Shown here in pieces: positions 15,343-17,901 of a stretch of DNA of 17,901 bases. The position numbers were made by a program, and so were the translations under genes. The stretch's first letter is position 1. Each line of letters opens with the position of its first letter. The stretch comes from Paracoccaceae bacterium. Lineage in GTDB: Bacteria > Pseudomonadota > Alphaproteobacteria > Rhodobacterales > Rhodobacteraceae. The notes under the pieces are model-generated. The model was not told the origin of the DNA. It searched no databases and saw only the letters and a list, made by a program, of their open reading frames with translations. Where the stretch lies: positions 1 through 17,901 of the forward strand of contig JALQYS010000206.1 of NCBI GenBank assembly GCA_023254015.1, given 5' to 3'.

Positions 15343-15999
15343 ATGAACGAAACGAAGCTTGATACGCCGACAGCAGACCCGATCTACGAGTCGCTGAAGG
15401 CAGCGATCCTGTCCGGTCAGCTTGCCCCCGGCGAACCGCTGAGGCAGGACGAGATCGCCCGCCAGCACGGCGTGTCGAAAATCCCCGTCCGCGAGGCGCT
15501 GCTGCGTCTTGAGGTCGATGGCTTTGTGCTGTTTCGCAAGAACAAGGGCGCGACCGTCCGCGAAATTTCGCCTTCAGAAGTTCTTGACCTCATGGACATC
15601 CGCGTGGCGCTGGAATGTCGTGCCCTTGAACTGTCGATCCCCCAAATGGCAAAAAGCGATCTGGACCGGGCGCGGGCAATCCTGCGTGAATACTCCGAGG
15701 GTGCAAGCCTCGCGGAATGGAGCAGCCTGAACGTCCGCTTCCACCAAGCGCTTTACGAACCCTGCGGAAATGCCTCGCTCCTGCAGATGATCGCCGATCT
15801 GCGCGCACGGCTTGGGCCTTTTGTCAGGCTTCTTGTCACCGAGACGAGCGGGTTCGAACGCCCTGTGCAAGAGCATCAGGACATCCTTGATGCCTGCGCG
15901 GCCGGCGATGCAGGGCTGGCGATCCGTCTGCTTCGCGACCACATCGAAACAACACGCAAAGAGACGGCAGCCCTGATGCGCCGGCGTCGGATGCTTTGA
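15343..15999 (+). CDS. GntR-family regulator, FCD (FadR-like) subgroup
   Basis: This 218-residue regulator has an N-terminal winged helix (about 12-75) with PIYESLKAAILSGQLAPGEPLRQDEIARQHGVS and PVREALLRLEVDGFV, typical of GntR proteins. The helical FCD ligand-binding domain follows, with metal-site candidates Asn130, His134 (NVRFHQALYE), His178 (EHQDIL) and His200 (DHIETT). Asn130 sits where many relatives have Asp. FCD proteins usually sense small organic acids or amino acids and release DNA on binding. The start is ATG 15343, with AAGG 9 nt upstream; an in-frame start at 15196 lies inside the previous gene. It is flanked by the redox operon and by ProVW, and the palindrome at 10122-10131 is a likely target. 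It is probably a repressor of the cluster (inference). Confidence 0.93.
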   Translation: MNETKLDTPTADPIYESLKAAILSGQLAPGEPLRQDEIARQHGVSKIPVREALLRLEVDGFVLFRKNKGATVREISPSEVLDLMDIRVALECRALELSIPQMAKSDLDRARAILREYSEGASLAEWSSLNVRFHQALYEPCGNASLLQMIADLRARLGPFVRLLVTETSGFERPVQEHQDILDACAAGDAGLAIRLLRDHIETTRKETAALMRRRRML

Positions 16000-16000
16000 T

Positions 16001-16032
16001 CTTTCCCCTCCGCACGGGGCGGAGGGGCAAAG
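16001..16032. terminator. Bidirectional terminator between GntR and ProV genes
   Basis: CCCCTCCGC (16005-16013) and GCGGAGGGG (16019-16027) form a perfect 9-bp stem with a 5-base loop. CTTT (16001-16004) and AAAG (16029-16032) can extend it with one bulged base. It lies exactly in the 38-bp gap between two convergent genes and gives short T-rich ends in both directions. Confidence 0.75.
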
Positions 16033-16037
16033 GCAGG

Positions 16038-17087
16038 TCAATTGCTGCGCGCTGGTTTCACCATCGCCGCCGCCAGATCGCGCAAACTCACCATGCCGAT
16101 GGGCGCGCCATTTGTGCCTGAGACGATTGCCTCTCCCGCAGGGTGCGACATGACGATCCGTGCGGCATCCTCGATCATGGCCTTGCCCGCGATGACCGGC
16201 AGATCCGCGGACACTGCCCGATCTGCCAAGGGCGACATCACGGCATCGACGTGAATGAAGCGCCCCCGGTTCACCTCCTTGACGAAGTTCGCAACATAGT
16301 CGTCAGCCGGTCGCAGCACGATGTCCTGGCTGTTTCCCTGCTGAATGACCTCACCATCCCGCAAAATGGCGATCTGGTCCCCAAGACGAAGCGCCTCGTC
16401 AAGATCATGCGTGATGAAGACGACGGTCTTGTGCAGCTCTTTCTGCAGCTCGATCAGCATCGTCTGCATGTCAGTCCGGATCAGGGGGTCAAGGGCCGAG
16501 TAAGCCTCATCCATCAACAGGACCGGGGCGTCATTGGCAAGGGCGCGGGCCAACCCGACCCTTTGCTGCATGCCGCCCGACAACTGGTTCGGGAACTTCT
16601 TCTCAAAGCCGCCCAGACCCACGCGATCCAGCCAGCGCATGGCTGTATCGACGCTTTTTGCACGGTCGACGTTTCGCACCTCAAGACCATAAAGCGTGTT
16701 TTCAAGCACGTTCCGGTGCGGAAGAAGGGCGAATTTCTGGAACACCATGCCCGTCTGACTGCGGCGGAACTCTTGCAGTTCGGCTGGCGCCATCTTGACC
16801 ACGTCAACGCCACCGACCAGAACTTCGCCTGCCGTCGGGTCGATCAGACGGTTGATGTGCCGGATCAAGGTCGACTTGCCAGAGCCCGACAGCCCCATGA
16901 TCACCTGAATGGTGCCAGAGGGGATCTCGATGTTGATGTCGCGCAGGCCCAGGATATGGCCGTGTCTTTCGTTCAGCTCTGCCTTGGACATGCCTGCCTT
17001 GACGGCATCGACATGGGCCTTGGGATCGTTGCCGAAGATCTTGTACAGGTTGCGGATGCGGATTCCGCCAAAAGCCTTGTCAGCCAT
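16038..17087 (-). CDS. proV: Glycine betaine/proline-type ABC transporter, ATP-binding protein
   Basis: This 349-residue ATPase of the ProV/OpuAA family has the family's extended N terminus (IRNLYKIFG, then the helix with AVKAGMSKAEL), Walker A GLSGSGKST (65-73), the MVFQKFALLPHRNVLEN Q-loop region, LSGGMQQR signature (169-176), Walker B LLMDEAYSALD (190-200) and switch His227. Residues about 281-343 form a CBS-like tail, shorter than in E. coli ProV (400 residues), so it may sense ionic strength or nucleotides differently. The start overlaps the end of proW by 8 bp, with GAGGTGG just upstream. It powers uptake of betaine-like quaternary amines. A third gene for the binding protein is expected upstream of proW or elsewhere; it is not in this window. 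Confidence 0.95.
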   Translation of the reverse strand: MADKAFGGIRIRNLYKIFGNDPKAHVDAVKAGMSKAELNERHGHILGLRDINIEIPSGTIQVIMGLSGSGKSTLIRHINRLIDPTAGEVLVGGVDVVKMAPAELQEFRRSQTGMVFQKFALLPHRNVLENTLYGLEVRNVDRAKSVDTAMRWLDRVGLGGFEKKFPNQLSGGMQQRVGLARALANDAPVLLMDEAYSALDPLIRTDMQTMLIELQKELHKTVVFITHDLDEALRLGDQIAILRDGEVIQQGNSQDIVLRPADDYVANFVKEVNRGRFIHVDAVMSPLADRAVSADLPVIAGKAMIEDAARIVMSHPAGEAIVSGTNGAPIGMVSLRDLAAAMVKPARSN

Positions 17088-17901
17088 GGACCACCTCGCG
17101 GTGCTTTTGCAGGCGGTTCCCGTAGGCTTGGCTTACCCGGTCGAACATGATGGCAATGCCGACGATGGCAAGGCCGTTGAACACGCCAAGCGTGAAATAC
17201 TGGTTTGCAATCGCCTTGAGGACCGGTTGTCCCAGACCTTGCACCCCGATCATCGACGCGACGACGACCATGGCCAAGGCCATCATGATGGTCTGGTTGA
17301 CGCCTGCCATGATGGTCGGCAGCGCAAGCGGAAGCTGGACTTTCACAAGCTTTTGCCATGACGAACTGCCAAACGCGTCTGCTGCCTCGAGAACATCCTT
17401 GTCGACCAGACGGATGCCCAGATCGGTCAGGCGGATCATCGGGGGAATTGCATAGATCACCACCGAAATCAGACCGGGCACCTTGCCGATGCCCAGCAGC
17501 ATGACCACGGGGATCAGGTAGACGAAACTCGGCATCGTCTGCATCACGTCAAGAATGGGGTTTGCGACACTGCGGAACCGATCCGAACGCGACATCAGGA
17601 TTCCAAGCGGAATCCCGATGAGGATTGCCAGAATGGTGCAGACAAAGATCATCGACACGGTCCGCATCGTATCTTCCCACATGTCGAAAAACCCGATGAG
17701 AAGAAGCGTCACCAGACAGCCCAGCACGATGCGCCAGCTGCGGCTGGCAAGCCAGGCAACCCCAAGGATCGCCAGCGTCACGATGGGCCATGGCGTCTCG
17801 ATCATCAGCTTTTCGGATTGGATGAGGAAGAATTTCAGCGGCGCGAAAAGTGTTTCGATCCCGTCTCCATAGGCGCGGGTGAATGATCGAAAACTTTCGT
17901 C
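17080..17901 (-). CDS. proW: Glycine betaine/proline-type ABC transporter permease (5' end beyond window)
   Basis: The last 273 residues of a ProW-type inner-membrane permease are visible. The frame stays open to the window edge, so the ATG at 17805 is internal and the true start lies outside. The visible part begins with SFTRAYGDGIETLFAPLKFFL and SEKLMIETPWP, which precede the first visible helices in this family. Several membrane segments follow, and the EAA loop EAADAFGSSSWQKLVKVQLP with ALPTIMAGVNQTIMMAL closely fits ProW. It forms the channel for a quaternary amine or proline-like solute, energised by the adjacent ProV. The 8-bp overlap with proV shows one operon. Confidence 0.94.
   Translation of the reverse strand, partial: DESFRSFTRAYGDGIETLFAPLKFFLIQSEKLMIETPWPIVTLAILGVAWLASRSWRIVLGCLVTLLLIGFFDMWEDTMRTVSMIFVCTILAILIGIPLGILMSRSDRFRSVANPILDVMQTMPSFVYLIPVVMLLGIGKVPGLISVVIYAIPPMIRLTDLGIRLVDKDVLEAADAFGSSSWQKLVKVQLPLALPTIMAGVNQTIMMALAMVVVASMIGVQGLGQPVLKAIANQYFTLGVFNGLAIVGIAIMFDRVSQAYGNRLQKHREVVHG

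Noticed and set aside
14019..15344. Open frame of 441 codons on the - strand
   Set aside because: It is antisense to the FOXRED1-like flavoenzyme, with biased composition and no recognisable domain.

Overview
The window looks like an alphaproteobacterium of the Rhodobacteraceae type. It is GC-rich and tightly packed, with many genes overlapping by a few bases. It has the gene content usual in that group: peptide and betaine ABC importers, GMC/ALDH/DAO redox enzymes, and LysR and GntR regulators. This assignment is inference, because no rRNA or other marker gene is present. The first 82 bases do not belong with the rest. They are 32% G+C (26 of 82) and encode an in-frame piece of a transaldolase on the + strand, cut directly into a hydrolase gene on the - strand. 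An assembly chimera is the simplest explanation.

Layout. (1) Positions 81-5329, - strand: a five-gene peptide-type ABC import operon, read as substrate-binding protein (Tat signal), permease, permease, fused double ATPase, then a CocE/NonD (peptidase S15-like) hydrolase cut off at the chimeric junction. (2) Positions 5506-6381, - strand: a GcvA-like LysR regulator directly upstream. The 176 bp between them holds a perfect 7-1-7 palindrome with LysR-box (T-N11-A) geometry. (3) Positions 6566-8528, - strand: an SH3-domain lipoprotein, an exported protein of unknown function, and a putative outer-membrane beta-barrel protein. (4) Positions 8733-15230: a divergent redox cluster. A DAO-family flavoenzyme points left. 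ProC, a GMC alcohol dehydrogenase, an aldehyde dehydrogenase and a second, FOXRED1-like, DAO-family flavoenzyme point right. A 73-bp shared promoter region carries a GTATAC-centred palindrome. (5) Positions 15343-15999: an FCD-type GntR regulator. (6) Positions 16038-17901, - strand: ProV and ProW of a glycine betaine/proline-type importer. ProW runs off the window edge, and a bidirectional terminator separates it from the GntR gene.

How it may work together (inference). Modules 4-6 read as one uptake and catabolism unit. ProVW would import a quaternary or N-methylated amine or amino alcohol. The GMC enzyme and ALDH would oxidise an alcohol to an acid, the two flavoenzymes would oxidise or demethylate an amine, and ProC would reduce a cyclic imine. 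The GntR protein would control the divergent promoter. The substrate cannot be read from the sequence, and I do not match this gene set to a pathway I know. It is the best candidate here for something undescribed. There is no CRISPR array, transposon, tRNA or rRNA, and no gene-free stretch exceeds 300 bases.
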